Source: an uncultured Clostridia bacterium (GTDB lineage Bacteria; Bacillota; Clostridia; Oscillospirales; Acutalibacteraceae). From it: 48,525 nucleotides of DNA. The notes under the pieces were generated by a model. The model was given only the letters and a program-made list of their open reading frames with translations. It searched no databases and had not been told where the DNA came from. Location: assembly GCA_944380875.1 (NCBI GenBank), contig CALWJA010000007.1:1-48525 (forward strand). Reading direction: 5' to 3'. Shown in pieces: positions 1-9,145 of this stretch; the stretch's first letter is position 1, and every line of letters begins with the position of its first letter. The position numbers and the translations under genes were made by a program.

Positions 1-1079
1 ACATCGAAAAAGCGCTGGGGAAAACGGCAAGCAAAATCCGTTAGTCCGGTTCCTTCTGCCATCGCAGCAGTGATAGCGCAAAGCCGGGAATCTTTCTCAG
101 CAAAATCACATAAACATCTACCGAACACAGAGGAATACGTATCGTCCTGAGCGGAGGATATGCCCTCCTTAACATCAAATTTGGAAACACCATGGTATTT
201 CCCCGGGTTTCGTTCGGCAAAGGTATATCCTTTTCCCTTTTTTGTAATGACATGAAGTAAAACAGGGCGTTGAGCCGTTTTAGCGCTTTCCAAGGCCTCC
301 ATAAGCCCTTTTATGTCATGGCCGTCTAGGGGGCCGTAGTAGGCAAAGCCAAAATCTTCGAACAGTGTGCTGGTGTAAATCATACGTTTTATAGAGCTTT
401 TTGCATGAGAAATACCTTTTCGAAGAGGGCGCCCTACCAAAGGAATATGATCCACAGCTGTTTCCATATGATTTTTCAGACGTAAATATCCAGGTCTTGT
501 GCGAATATGGGTGAGATATTTAGCAATAGAACCCACATTTCTGGATATGGACATCGTATTGTCATTCAGAACTACGATAAAATTTCCTTTAAACCGCCCG
601 GCATTGTTTAATCCTTCGTAGGCAAGCCCACCTGTAAGAGCCCCGTCCCCAATAACTGCAATGGTATGCCCTTTTTCTCCTTTGATCTGCTTTGCCTGGG
701 CAATTCCCAGGGCGGCTGAAATGGAGGTGCTGGCGTGCCCCGCTCCAAAAGCATCGAAGGAGCTCTCTTTTATAGACGGATATCCAGACAAACCGCCTTT
801 TTTTCGGATAGTGCCAATACGATCCCTGCGGCCGGTGAGAATTTTATGGGTATAGGATTGATGCCCAACGTCCCAGACGATTTTATCTTCTGGATGAGGA
901 AAAACCCGGTGAAGCGCCAGTGTCAATTCTACAACACCAAGATTGGATGCCAAGTGCCCCCCGTTTTCGGAAACGGTTTTTGTGATCGTTTCCCGAATTT
1001 CACCACAAAGCTGTTTCAATTCTACAATGGAAAGCTTTTGCAGATCCCCGGGAGCCTGCATTCTATTCAGTATATTCAT
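1..1079 (-). CDS. dxs: 1-deoxy-D-xylulose-5-phosphate synthase, C-terminal part outside the window
   Basis: Thiamine-diphosphate enzyme that condenses pyruvate and glyceraldehyde-3-phosphate to DXP, the first step of the MEP isoprenoid pathway. The ATG start at 1079 opens MNILNRMQAPGDLQ, followed by a Dxs N-terminus (GGHLASNLGVVELT, VWDVGHQSYTHKILTGR), the GDGALTGG/NDN metal and ThDP site and the start of the transketolase pyrimidine domain (ITAAMAEGTGL). About 359 of the usual 620 or so residues are present. The frame stays open to base 1, so the gene is cut by the window edge rather than broken. It lies 29 bp after folD on the same strand and is probably cotranscribed with it. Confidence 0.95.
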   Translation of the reverse strand, partial: MNILNRMQAPGDLQKLSIVELKQLCGEIRETITKTVSENGGHLASNLGVVELTLALHRVFPHPEDKIVWDVGHQSYTHKILTGRRDRIGTIRKKGGLSGYPSIKESSFDAFGAGHASTSISAALGIAQAKQIKGEKGHTIAVIGDGALTGGLAYEGLNNAGRFKGNFIVVLNDNTMSISRNVGSIAKYLTHIRTRPGYLRLKNHMETAVDHIPLVGRPLRKGISHAKSSIKRMIYTSTLFEDFGFAYYGPLDGHDIKGLMEALESAKTAQRPVLLHVITKKGKGYTFAERNPGKYHGVSKFDVKEGISSAQDDTYSSVFGRCLCDFAEKDSRLCAITAAMAEGTGLTDFACRFPQRFFD

Positions 1080-1108
1080 GTATAAAAGACCTCGATCGCC
1101 GTATTTGA

Positions 1109-1966
1109 TTAGGCCTCCAAACCGTTTTGCAATTTAGCTGCCGTAACCGTATTGCGCAGAAGCATAGCAATAGTCATAGGTCCCACACCGCCAGGCACAG
1201 GAGTAATGCAGGAAGCAATTTTTTCTACTTCTGCAAAATCCACATCGCCGCAAAGCTTCCCGTTTTCGTCTCGGTTAATTCCTACATCGATGACAGCAGC
1301 GCCTGGTTTTACCATATCGGCCGTTACAAAATGGCGGCGGCCTACTGCGGCTATCAAGATATCCGCATTCCGGCATATCTCTTTCAGATTATGCGTTTTG
1401 CTGTGGCAGATCGTAACAGTTCCATTCTGATGCAGGAGAAGCATGGCCATGGGTTTTCCTACAATATTGCTGCGGCCGATTACAACACAATTTTTTCCGC
1501 TGATTTCTACACCGGCACTCTTTAGAAGTTCAATTACACCGGCGGGTGTGCAGGGAAGAAAATGGAAGTTTCCGATCATTATGCGGCCTACATTAGAAGG
1601 ATGAAAAGCATCCACATCTTTTTCAGGTGCGATTGCCTCTACTACGGCTGTTTCGTCCAACCCCTTCGGCAGCGGAGACTGGACAAGGATACCGTTAATG
1701 TCTTTTTTGTGGTTCAACTTATCTACCAATTCCATCAGTTCAGCCTGAGAAGTAGTAGCCGGAAGGGCATATTCTTCAGAATAGATCCCTGCCTGAGCAC
1801 ATGCCTTTTTCTTATTATTTACATATGTTCTGGAAGCCGGATCATCTCCCACTATAACAACAGCAAGACCAGGAGTAACGCCATTTTTTTTCAGTGCTTC
1901 CACATCTTCCCGCACGGATTCCCTCACATTTGCGGCAACGCCTTTCCCGTCGATAATCTGTGCCAT
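1109..1966 (-). CDS. folD: Bifunctional methylenetetrahydrofolate dehydrogenase/cyclohydrolase
   Basis: Interconverts 5,10-methylene-THF, 5,10-methenyl-THF and 10-formyl-THF with NADP+ in the cytoplasm, supplying one-carbon units. The 285-residue length is normal for FolD. Family signatures are visible: Y48 and the catalytic K52 in the YVNNKKKA motif, [11 protein letters not shown] near residue 95, the nucleotide-binding [11 protein letters not shown] near 165 and [11 protein letters not shown] near 260. The ATG has an AGGAG site 9 nt upstream. It sits between lgt and dxs, a housekeeping neighbourhood. 10-Formyl-THF made here is a substrate for PurN and the AICAR transformylase encoded at 25-28 kb. 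Confidence 0.97.
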   Translation of the reverse strand: MAQIIDGKGVAANVRESVREDVEALKKNGVTPGLAVVIVGDDPASRTYVNNKKKACAQAGIYSEEYALPATTSQAELMELVDKLNHKKDINGILVQSPLPKGLDETAVVEAIAPEKDVDAFHPSNVGRIMIGNFHFLPCTPAGVIELLKSAGVEISGKNCVVIGRSNIVGKPMAMLLLHQNGTVTICHSKTHNLKEICRNADILIAAVGRRHFVTADMVKPGAAVIDVGINRDENGKLCGDVDFAEVEKIASCITPVPGGVGPMTIAMLLRNTVTAAKLQNGLEA

Positions 1967-2026
1967 ACTAAAAATCTCCTATCTATAAAATTCTGTATAC
2001 AACTCTGTCTTGGCAAAAAACCAGTA

Positions 2027-3124
2027 TTATTTCTCAGTAGTTACAGCATCGGAATTCTTTTCATCTGTAAGATTCTCTTCTTCAGAAGCAGATTGAACGG
2101 ATTCTTCTTCTGCATCTTTGTTTTCTGTTTTATCTTCGGTTTCTTTTTCTTCTGTTTCTTCCGCGTCGTCTTCCTTATCTTCCGCCAAAGCGTCGGTTTC
2201 GGTCAAATTAAGTTCGGATGGATCGATATCGCCGAAAATCGTGCTTACACCGTCATCTTCTACAGGAGTCTCGTCAATAATAGAGTTTAACACCATGATT
2301 CTCCGAGAACCGCAGCCTGTCAGGGAAGTTTTCTTCGAAAAGACAATAAGCAGAATCAAGCTGATAAGAACAGTAGCCGCTGCAACTACCTGGGAAACAC
2401 GAAGCCCAAAGAAAGGAGTTAAGAGGCTGTCCTGCCGGAGCCCTTCAATGAAGAAACGACCTACACCATACCATAAGACGTAGAGCAGAAAAGTCTGCCC
2501 GTCATATTTTCTGTATTTTCTGGTAAAGATATGCAGAAGCAGGAAACCAAGCAGGCACCAGATAGACTCATATAGGAAGCAGGGATGCACAGGACTGTTA
2601 GGCACTACCACCTCTGTAGCAGAGCTCTGCATACCCCAAGGTAAAGTGGTTGCGCCGCCAAAGGCTTCCTGGTTTACAAAGTTCCCCCAGCGCCCAATAC
2701 CCTGGCCGATCAAAAAGCCCAGGGAAGCCAGATCCAAAATGGGAGGAATACGTAAATGGCAGATTTTAGCCGTGATTGCACCGCCTAAAAGGCCTCCGAT
2801 AATCCCGCCGTAGATTCCCAAACCGCCTTTTCTGAGATCAAATATAGCCATAGGATTCTCAATGTAATCGCTGCCGGGATAAAAGATTACATAGTAAAGC
2901 CTTGCACCAACTACACCGCAAATCATTCCTACGATCACGCAGTTAATCAATTTGTCTTCATTAATACGCATTTTTTTGCAGCTTGCCATGGCATACAGGA
3001 AAGCCAAAAGAAAACCTGCTGCAATCAATATGCCGTACCAGCGGATTTCCAGGTTTCCAATGGTAAACGCAACAGGATTAATCTGAAACTCCCAGCCTAA
3101 TTTTGGAAATTGAACAGTATACAT
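2027..3124 (-). CDS. lgt: Prolipoprotein diacylglyceryl transferase with an acidic C-terminal tail
   Basis: Membrane enzyme that transfers diacylglycerol from phosphatidylglycerol to the lipobox cysteine of prolipoproteins. The core begins MYTVQFPKLGW, contains IRWYGILIAAG, the GGLGIYGGIIGG loop and the signature GRWGNFVNQEAFGG, and has about seven membrane segments. After the last segment the protein continues for roughly 90 residues that are mostly Glu, Asp, Ser and Thr, which is not part of the usual Lgt of about 260-280 residues. I chose the ATG at 3124 (GGGTGA upstream). A GTG at 3133 with GGAG 10 nt upstream is also plausible, and the frame is open to 3193. The lipoprotein at 11203-11685 would be one substrate. 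Confidence 0.94.
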   Translation of the reverse strand: MYTVQFPKLGWEFQINPVAFTIGNLEIRWYGILIAAGFLLAFLYAMASCKKMRINEDKLINCVIVGMICGVVGARLYYVIFYPGSDYIENPMAIFDLRKGGLGIYGGIIGGLLGGAITAKICHLRIPPILDLASLGFLIGQGIGRWGNFVNQEAFGGATTLPWGMQSSATEVVVPNSPVHPCFLYESIWCLLGFLLLHIFTRKYRKYDGQTFLLYVLWYGVGRFFIEGLRQDSLLTPFFGLRVSQVVAAATVLISLILLIVFSKKTSLTGCGSRRIMVLNSIIDETPVEDDGVSTIFGDIDPSELNLTETDALAEDKEDDAEETEEKETEDKTENKDAEEESVQSASEEENLTDEKNSDAVTTEK

Positions 3125-3199
3125 ATGAATCACCCATTCTCTTCTCCGCACATATTTTTTGCTCCATTTTTCATTCCGGTGCGGTCGGAACAACAGAGA

Positions 3200-4492
3200 C
3201 TAATCTTCAGGGAGAATAACCGACAAAACACTGTTTGCAGGGCTTATACTAGAAAGTTCTGCAAAAACAGATGCAGGTTCTATATTTATGAGAGCTTCCA
3301 GATAGGAAAAAAGCTCTCTTCCCGAAAAGTACATAGAGGCCAGTGAATTGGCAATAGAATCTGTACTGTTCAGAGCGGAAACATTTCTGCCATAAACAGA
3401 CTTTTTAGCTCTCAGGAAATCTATTTCCGAAATTCCTCTTTTTCTGAGACTTTCGGCTTCTTTTAAGATTTCCTGTGCGACAGCATCCGGATTCCTCGAT
3501 TCACCTGAGAAAAATACAGCATCATAGCCGGGGCCTTCAAAATATTCCGTATCAAAGGACGTTTCATTAATCAGTTCCGCATCAAGCAGGCGCCGAAAAA
3601 GTGGAGAAGAATCAGCCGCCATAATCTCTAAAAGAATTTCTGTAGCTGCAATTTTTTCCACAGAGGCAGGCTTTTCCCCCGGCGTCCGTTTAAAACCAAA
3701 CTGGAATAACGGAATAGCTACAGGAAGTTTTTGTTCAACACGGTGTGAAAGAACGGTTTCCGGTTCATTCTCAAATATACGGCGCACATGTTTTTCCTGT
3801 CTGTTCTTCAAAAGCCTATCACATAGGCCAATAACCGTATCAACATCGATCTTTCCTGCAATAGCCAGAACCATAGAAGACGGTGTATAGAAGGTATTAT
3901 AGCAGAGATACAAATCTTCCGGTGTTATTTCAGCTATACTTTCGAGAGTACCGGCAATATCGTTTCTAACAGGATGGGTATGGTACATGTTCCGAAGAAG
4001 ATTAAACATAACCTTCCATTGAGGATCATCTTCATACATCTGTATTTCCTGCCCGATAATTCCCTGCTCTTTTGCCACGTTTTCTTTTGTAAAAAACGGA
4101 TCCTGCACAAAGGAAAGGAGAATTTCCAGAGATTCATAAAGATTTTCGGAACTGGATACAATGTAACAGGTGGAATCAAAAGAGGTATACGCGTTGGCAG
4201 AAGCACCCGTTTTCGAAAATTTGAGAAAAGCATCTCCTTCTTCGCTTTCGAAAAGCTTGTGTTCCAAATAGTGTGCAATACCGTCAGGAACACGGCGAAC
4301 TCCTTCTTCCCCTTCTATTTGGAAAGCCGTATTTATGGAACCAAAATTAGCGGCAAAGGAAGCGAAAGCCGAGTGGTTTTCTTCCTTGGGATAGACAAAC
4401 ACCGTCAGCCCCGACGCATGCTGAATCTTATAATAGGAATCTCCGATACGATCACTATGAATCGTTTGAACCGTTGTTTTTGGAGAAGTCAT
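3200..4492 (-). CDS. ymfH: M16 family zinc metalloprotease, YmfH-like (active-site subunit)
   Basis: Pitrilysin/insulinase-family peptidase of the bacterial YmfH type (also written YfmH), 430 residues. The inverted zinc motif HYLEH is at 74-78 and the third ligand is probably the glutamate in GQEI at about 149, so the site looks intact. Residues 90-110 carry the usual post-motif stretch (SANAYTSFDST). Its ATG overlaps the stop of the upstream M16 gene (ATGA) and has an AGGAGGTGA site, so the two are translationally coupled. M16 proteases often work as a catalytic plus non-catalytic pair, which fits this arrangement. The physiological substrate is unknown to me; homologues are annotated in connection with EF-P modification. 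Confidence 0.9.
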   Translation of the reverse strand: MTSPKTTVQTIHSDRIGDSYYKIQHASGLTVFVYPKEENHSAFASFAANFGSINTAFQIEGEEGVRRVPDGIAHYLEHKLFESEEGDAFLKFSKTGASANAYTSFDSTCYIVSSSENLYESLEILLSFVQDPFFTKENVAKEQGIIGQEIQMYEDDPQWKVMFNLLRNMYHTHPVRNDIAGTLESIAEITPEDLYLCYNTFYTPSSMVLAIAGKIDVDTVIGLCDRLLKNRQEKHVRRIFENEPETVLSHRVEQKLPVAIPLFQFGFKRTPGEKPASVEKIAATEILLEIMAADSSPLFRRLLDAELINETSFDTEYFEGPGYDAVFFSGESRNPDAVAQEILKEAESLRKRGISEIDFLRAKKSVYGRNVSALNSTDSIANSLASMYFSGRELFSYLEALINIEPASVFAELSSISPANSVLSVILPED

Positions 4493-5775
4493 GCTGTCTC
4501 ACCTCCTCCATTTCCCACAAGGGCGAAAACCGTATCCAGTGTAACACTGGAAGCGGCCTCTATGATTTCCTCTTCCGTAACTTTTTCTACATCTTCTAAA
4601 GCCTCTTCCGGAGTAAGATAAGAGCCTTGAAGACTTTGGGAAAAATACCATCCCTCCAAAGCGCTGAGAGAGTCGGAAAGAGAAGTATAGCTGTTTCGCA
4701 TACTTTTCTTTACAGAAAGAATTTCCTCTTCCGTAAATTCTCCTTCCTTCATTTTTGAAAGCTGCATCTGCACTTCTTCCTCCACACGGAGAATATTCCG
4801 GCTTTCAACTCCGCTTTGTACATATAAGATGCCTTTAGCACCGCTGAATCCTGCGCTGCAATAATAGCAGAGGCTTAACTTTTCGCGAACATTCATAAAC
4901 AGTTTGGAAGTAGGCGTTCCTCCAAACATGCCGATCATAACTTTTGCGGCTGCCATTCGGGGATCCCGGGGCGTTATACCGGTCTGAAATCCCATAACCA
5001 GTTTCGATTGTGCCACATCTGCATTTTCCGATTCGTGACGAACCACCCGCTCCTTTTTTAGCGGCAAACTTTCGTATGAAAAAACATCTTTTCTTTCGAT
5101 GCTGGAAAAAGCTTCCTCAAACAATTTCTCCACTGCCGAAGTATCACAGTCGCCCAAAGCTAGAATCTCCACTTGGGAATTTGTGAGTAGGCGCTTCCAT
5201 GCCAGAAGCAGTTCTTCTGATGTGAGAGCTTCAATCCCCTCTTTTGTCCCATAGGGATTTATTCCCCAATCTTCTCCGTCTGCCAGAAGCGCTTCACAGC
5301 GCCTTCTGGCATAAAGCCGTTTATCGTTCATATCGGAATCGATCAATTCGCAAATTTGTCGTTTTTCCTGCCGGATATCTTCTTCCTTAAACGAACCGTT
5401 TTCAAAAGCAGGATGGAACAGTAGCCCTTTCAAAAGGCCGGCCAATTCCAAGGCCATGTTTTCTCCCATAAACGCATAGCGGCTGGATAATCCCGTGATA
5501 GAGTAGGAGAGCAGCTGCGCGTCCCCTATTTTACCAGCATCCGTATTGAGCCCGGCTCCATACAGGTCGTCCAGCTTTTGGCTAAGCTGGGTAAAATCCG
5601 GGTAGTCTCCCCCTGCTCTTCCCATCAGGAAGGGAAGCATTGCATTTGCGCATACTGTGTCCTTACGCAGAGGCAGCAAAAAATGGATGGAAATCCGCAT
5701 GGTTTTAAATTTCGCATCCTGTATCCCTAAAAAATGCACACCTTTCCCAATAGAACGGCGCATACCGTGCATCAT
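4489..5775 (-). CDS. ymfF: M16 family peptidase-like protein, YmfF-like (non-catalytic partner)
   Basis: A 428-residue M16-fold protein that partners the YmfH-like protease directly downstream (4-bp overlap). Where the zinc motif should be, the sequence reads AMLPFLMGRAGGDYPDF, so HxxEH is absent and the protein is predicted to be inactive. The C-terminal half retains the M16 pattern (FGGTPTSKLFMNVREKLSLCYYCSAGF). I chose the ATG at 5775 because GGAG lies 9 nt upstream; the in-frame ATG at 5784 sits directly against that site, and further ATGs occur at 5772 and 5763. It is the first gene of the ymfF-ymfH-lgt-folD-dxs run. Confidence 0.88.
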   Translation of the reverse strand: MMHGMRRSIGKGVHFLGIQDAKFKTMRISIHFLLPLRKDTVCANAMLPFLMGRAGGDYPDFTQLSQKLDDLYGAGLNTDAGKIGDAQLLSYSITGLSSRYAFMGENMALELAGLLKGLLFHPAFENGSFKEEDIRQEKRQICELIDSDMNDKRLYARRRCEALLADGEDWGINPYGTKEGIEALTSEELLLAWKRLLTNSQVEILALGDCDTSAVEKLFEEAFSSIERKDVFSYESLPLKKERVVRHESENADVAQSKLVMGFQTGITPRDPRMAAAKVMIGMFGGTPTSKLFMNVREKLSLCYYCSAGFSGAKGILYVQSGVESRNILRVEEEVQMQLSKMKEGEFTEEEILSVKKSMRNSYTSLSDSLSALEGWYFSQSLQGSYLTPEEALEDVEKVTEEEIIEAASSVTLDTVFALVGNGGGETA

Positions 5776-6202
5776 TCGCTTCATCTCCGATATACATTGT
5801 ATTTCTATTTCCCGAAGTCACTTTGGATGGAATCTACCTATCAAAATTGTCTTCCGGAGTATATTTTTAAAATGTATCCATCCTGCTATGCCCACAGCAA
5901 GGGATAAAGATTTTGTCTGTATTGTGTCAAAAGGCTTGTAAATGAAAGCACCTATACCAAAGCGAAAGTTTCATCCAAAACGATAAAACTGTTTGATACA
6001 CATTATATCACAACTCTATCGCCAAGAAAAGAAAATTTATTCTGAATTTCTGTATGTTCATACAATCAGGTTTTTCTCTGAACTTGCAGGTGAAATCTGT
6101 CAATGTTATACTAATGATACAAGGCTCTTTTTCATACAAGATAATTGCAGTGAAAACGTAAATCCAACTTGTAAACATTTGAAAGCAAGGAGGGAATTCA
6201 AT
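5776..6202. other. Divergent intergenic region between ymfF and the esterase
   Basis: 427 bp with no convincing gene. It holds a plus-strand sigma-A-like promoter for the esterase (6084-6112). Possible minus-strand promoters for ymfF are a TTGACA at 5925-5930 with a weak TTATCC 17 bp away (5902-5907) and an extended -10, TGATATAAT, ending at 6002. An open frame from 5993 runs through the region into the esterase, but it has no ribosome site and is low-complexity, so I treat it as untranslated leader. Confidence 0.5.
6084..6112 (+). promoter_or_regulatory. Sigma-A-like promoter for esterase-cca
   Basis: TTGCAG at 6084-6089 and TATACT at 6107-6112 with a 17-bp spacer. The predicted start is about 85 nt before the ATG at 6203. 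Confidence 0.55.
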
Positions 6203-6979
6203 ATGGAAGATAGAAATCTGTCTGGGAATCCCTATGGAAAACCCTTTGAATTTGAAGGTTCCAGAGAGCACGGTATCTTGATGATACACGGTTTTACAGC
6301 CACGCCTGGCACTTTGTATCCTATGGGGGAAGCGCTGCATAAAAGAACTGGTATGTTTATCAGAGGGATTCTACTCCCGGGCCACGGAACAACGGCAGAG
6401 GATATGGCGGAAACACGGTGGTACGATTGGCTTCGTGCAGCTGAAAAAGCCTTTGACGAAATGCAGAAAATCTGCAAAACCGTCAGTGTGGTAGGGCTTT
6501 CCATGGGAGGAACCCTTACCTTGCTTCTGGCAGAACGGAAACCGCTGCGCTCAGCAATGGCAATAGCGCCTGCCCTTTCTGTTTACAACAGGAAGAGCCG
6601 TTTGGCAGGGCTCTTTTGGCCTTTTGTTCGGTTTACCAAAGAGGAAGAGTATATCCCTATGAAGGACTTTTTAAACGAATACAATATTTCCTATCGAAAA
6701 ACGCCTGTTCGCTGTGCTGCGGATCTGAACCGCCTTATGCGTATGGCCTATACGGATTTACAGAAAATCCACTGCCCACTTTTTGTCGTAAAAGCCGGAA
6801 AGGATGAAACTGTGCGCCCTGAAAAAATGGATACTATTTCTTCCAGAAGCAGCGGGCCGGTTACGATGCTTACTTTGCCTGAAAGCCCCCATGTGTGCAC
6901 CTTGGGGCCTGAAAGGGAGCTATTATTTCAGAAGGCTGCAGAATTCTTCCAGACGGTTCCAGAGGGCCCCTCGCTATGA
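6203..6979 (+). CDS. Alpha/beta hydrolase, carboxylesterase/monoacylglycerol-lipase type
   Basis: Cytoplasmic serine hydrolase of 258 residues resembling the Est30/monoacylglycerol-lipase group. The full catalytic triad is visible: S100 in GLSMGG, D201 in GKDETV and H230 in ESPHV. The HGFTATPGTL loop at 30-39 would form the oxyanion hole. No signal peptide is present. The start at 6203 is set by AAGGAGGG about 8 nt upstream; the frame stays open back to 5993, but those 70 residues look non-coding. The stop overlaps the cca start by 4 bp (ATGA), so the two are coupled. The natural ester substrate cannot be read from sequence. Confidence 0.88.
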   Translation: MEDRNLSGNPYGKPFEFEGSREHGILMIHGFTATPGTLYPMGEALHKRTGMFIRGILLPGHGTTAEDMAETRWYDWLRAAEKAFDEMQKICKTVSVVGLSMGGTLTLLLAERKPLRSAMAIAPALSVYNRKSRLAGLFWPFVRFTKEEEYIPMKDFLNEYNISYRKTPVRCAADLNRLMRMAYTDLQKIHCPLFVVKAGKDETVRPEKMDTISSRSSGPVTMLTLPESPHVCTLGPERELLFQKAAEFFQTVPEGPSL

Positions 6980-8325
6980 TAAATATTACTATACCGGAAT
7001 ATGTGAAGAAAGCTCTTCTGATACTGCAAAAAAACGGGTATGAGGCCTATCCCGTGGGTGGATGTGTCCGCGATTCACTAATGGGGAAAGCTCCCTATGA
7101 CTGGGATATTACAACGTCCGCTTTACCGGATGAGATGAAAAAAGTATTTTGTGATTGCCGTGTTATAGAGACCGGTATTCAGCATGGAACATTGACCGTG
7201 TTTTCTCAAGAAGGAAGCCCTTCTTTGGAAATCACCACCTTTCGAACAGACGGCGACTATGAGGATCACAGGCATCCACAGCATGTTTTGTTTACCAACA
7301 GTCTCCATGAAGATTTATCCCGCCGGGATTTTACCATTAACGCCATGGCTTTAGGAAAAGATATTGTGGATCCTTTCGGCGGCTTTAAAGATCTTGCGGA
7401 AAAGGTGATCCGTTGTGTGGGAGAACCGGAAAAGCGTTTTGAAGAAGACGCTCTGCGTATACTGCGGGCTTTGCGGTTTGCTTCTGTATTGGGATTTTCT
7501 ATTGAAGCGGAAACTGCAAAAGCGATGGAAAAGAAAAAACAACTTTTATTGCACATTGCTCCGGAAAGAATATATTCTGAATGGAAGAAAATGCTTTGCG
7601 GGCAAGCAGCGGTTCAGGTTCTCAGACGGTATATTTCCGTAATCGGTCAATTTCTTCCGGAATTATTGCCTATGTGCGGGTTTCTTCAATATAATCCCCA
7701 CCATTGCTATGATGTATGGGAGCATTCCCTGCATGCTGTGGAAAATACGCCTCCCTGCTTTACATTTCGCATGGCCGCGCTCTTCCATGATGTAGGCAAA
7801 CCGGATACTTTTTTCCGTGATGCAGATGGTATTGGTCATTTTTATGGACATGCCCGGAAAAGTGCCGAAAAAGTAACCCATATTCTCGATCGGCTTCGCG
7901 CAGATAATGCAGCGAAGGAAAAAATTGAATTTTTAGTTGCTAACCATGGGCTTTCTCTTCCTCCTGAAGAAATACTTTTAAAAAAACGCCTTAGAAAATT
8001 CGGAGAAGAAGCTGTTCACGATCTTTTTATCATCCAGCGTGCCGACGCTTCTGCCCTGGCAAATCCCGAAGAAAAATACAGAGAATTGGATTGTGCAGAA
8101 CAGATTTTTAACAAAATACTGCAGGAAAAGCAATGCTTTTCTTTAAAGGATCTTATGGTAACGGGAGAGGATCTGAAAGCTTATATGTCTCCCGGCCCGG
8201 AAATGGGAAAATTGCTCTCTTTTCTTTTAGAAAAGGTAATGGAAGGCACATGCGCCAATGAAAAAAGCAGCTTACTTTCTGCGGCCCAGAAATGGCTGCA
8301 GGAAAGGGGCCGAAAAATAGATTAA
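6976..8325 (+). CDS. cca: CCA tRNA nucleotidyltransferase with HD domain
   Basis: Adds or repairs the 3'-CCA end of tRNAs without a template. The 449-residue protein has the class II polymerase-beta head: GGCVRDSLMG at 28-37, the metal carboxylates of YDWDI (D42, D44) and the RRDFTINAMA motif near 115. It continues with the tRNA-binding neck (EDALRILRALRFASVLGF) and a C-terminal HD phosphohydrolase domain (LFHDVGKPD near 265). Such HD-containing enzymes are common in Firmicutes. Translation is coupled to the upstream esterase through an ATGA overlap, and a strong terminator follows. Confidence 0.96.
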   Translation: MINITIPEYVKKALLILQKNGYEAYPVGGCVRDSLMGKAPYDWDITTSALPDEMKKVFCDCRVIETGIQHGTLTVFSQEGSPSLEITTFRTDGDYEDHRHPQHVLFTNSLHEDLSRRDFTINAMALGKDIVDPFGGFKDLAEKVIRCVGEPEKRFEEDALRILRALRFASVLGFSIEAETAKAMEKKKQLLLHIAPERIYSEWKKMLCGQAAVQVLRRYISVIGQFLPELLPMCGFLQYNPHHCYDVWEHSLHAVENTPPCFTFRMAALFHDVGKPDTFFRDADGIGHFYGHARKSAEKVTHILDRLRADNAAKEKIEFLVANHGLSLPPEEILLKKRLRKFGEEAVHDLFIIQRADASALANPEEKYRELDCAEQIFNKILQEKQCFSLKDLMVTGEDLKAYMSPGPEMGKLLSFLLEKVMEGTCANEKSSLLSAAQKWLQERGRKID

Positions 8326-8367
8326 AAATGAGCCTAACCGCAGATATTGCGTTAGGCTCATTTTTTA
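8325..8367. terminator. Bidirectional intrinsic terminator between cca and sigE
   Basis: Arms AATGAGCCTAAC and GTTAGGCTCATT around a short loop, with A-runs on one side and T-runs on the other, so it works for both convergent genes. Confidence 0.9.
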
Positions 8368-8374
8368 GATTAGA

Positions 8375-9100
8375 TTAGCTTACCCGTTCCAGGTCTTTTT
8401 TCAGCCGCTGGATAATTCTTTTTTCCAACCGGGATATGTATGACTGGGATATACCTAAAGAATCGGCCACCTCTTTTTGCGTATGTTCTTTTCCATTTCC
8501 CAGACCAAAACGAAGCTCCATAATCTGTTTTTCTCTTGGGGCTAATCGAGAAACTGCTTTTAAGAGGACTGTTTTTTCCGCTTCCTGCTCAAGATTGCGG
8601 TCTACAGAATCCTGGTCGCTTCGCAGTATATCGGAAAGGAGTAATTCGTTTCCGTCCCAATCTACATTTAGAGGGTCGTCAATGGAGATTTCGTTTCGAA
8701 GCTGTGAATTTTTTCGCAAAAACATTAATATTTCATTTTCAATGCAGCGTGAAGCATATGTGGCAAGCTTGATATTTTTTTCCGGGCGAAAAGTATTGAC
8801 AGCTTTAATCAGGCCGATGGTTCCTATAGAAATCAGATCTTCCATCCCCGTATTGCTGGACTCAAATTTTTTTGCGATATACACTACCAGCCGCAAATTA
8901 TGGGTTATCAGAGGTTCTCTTGCTTCTTCCTTTCCCGAAAGAATTTGCTGCATAATATCCGTTTCTTCATCGGGAGTAAGAGGCGGAGGCAGCGTTTCCG
9001 GCCCGTTTATGTAATGTACTTCCAGCAAAATATGCAGCCGCATCCACATAGCTGATAATATTCCGCTTAATAAATCCCCCACCATTTTTCCCATTTTCAT
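8375..9100 (-). CDS. sigE: RNA polymerase sporulation sigma factor, pro-sigma-E
   Basis: Mother-cell-specific sigma factor that starts the sigma-E regulon after asymmetric septation. After the pro-sequence the protein matches SigE: ALPPPL-like [21 protein letters not shown]-like region 2.1, [17 protein letters not shown], the highly conserved [27 protein letters not shown], and a region 4 helix-turn-helix ([14 protein letters not shown]). The first 30 or so residues form an amphipathic pro-sequence ending [11 protein letters not shown], matching the EVYY processing site of Bacillus. I chose the ATG at 9100 (AAGGA 7 nt upstream). It lies 45 bp after spoIIGA, the protease that activates it. The usual downstream sigG is absent here; cca converges instead. 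Confidence 0.95.
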   Translation of the reverse strand: MKMGKMVGDLLSGILSAMWMRLHILLEVHYINGPETLPPPLTPDEETDIMQQILSGKEEAREPLITHNLRLVVYIAKKFESSNTGMEDLISIGTIGLIKAVNTFRPEKNIKLATYASRCIENEILMFLRKNSQLRNEISIDDPLNVDWDGNELLLSDILRSDQDSVDRNLEQEAEKTVLLKAVSRLAPREKQIMELRFGLGNGKEHTQKEVADSLGISQSYISRLEKRIIQRLKKDLERVS

Positions 9101-9145
9101 CTGCAAATCCTTCCTTTCTGCCGTTTGGCCGATTTAAATTGAATA

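Noticed and set aside
1-1079. Possible frameshifted dxs, since one reading frame of the edge region holds only a short frame
   Set aside because: Translation from the ATG at 1079 is uninterrupted Dxs sequence to base 1; the short frame is a shadow on the same strand.
2118-2483. Serine-rich plus-strand open frame
   Set aside because: Antisense of the acidic Lgt tail; it has no ribosome site and is a composition artefact.
5993-6202. N-terminal extension of the esterase
   Set aside because: No ribosome site at 5993, unusual composition, and a strong AAGGAGGG fixes the start at 6203.
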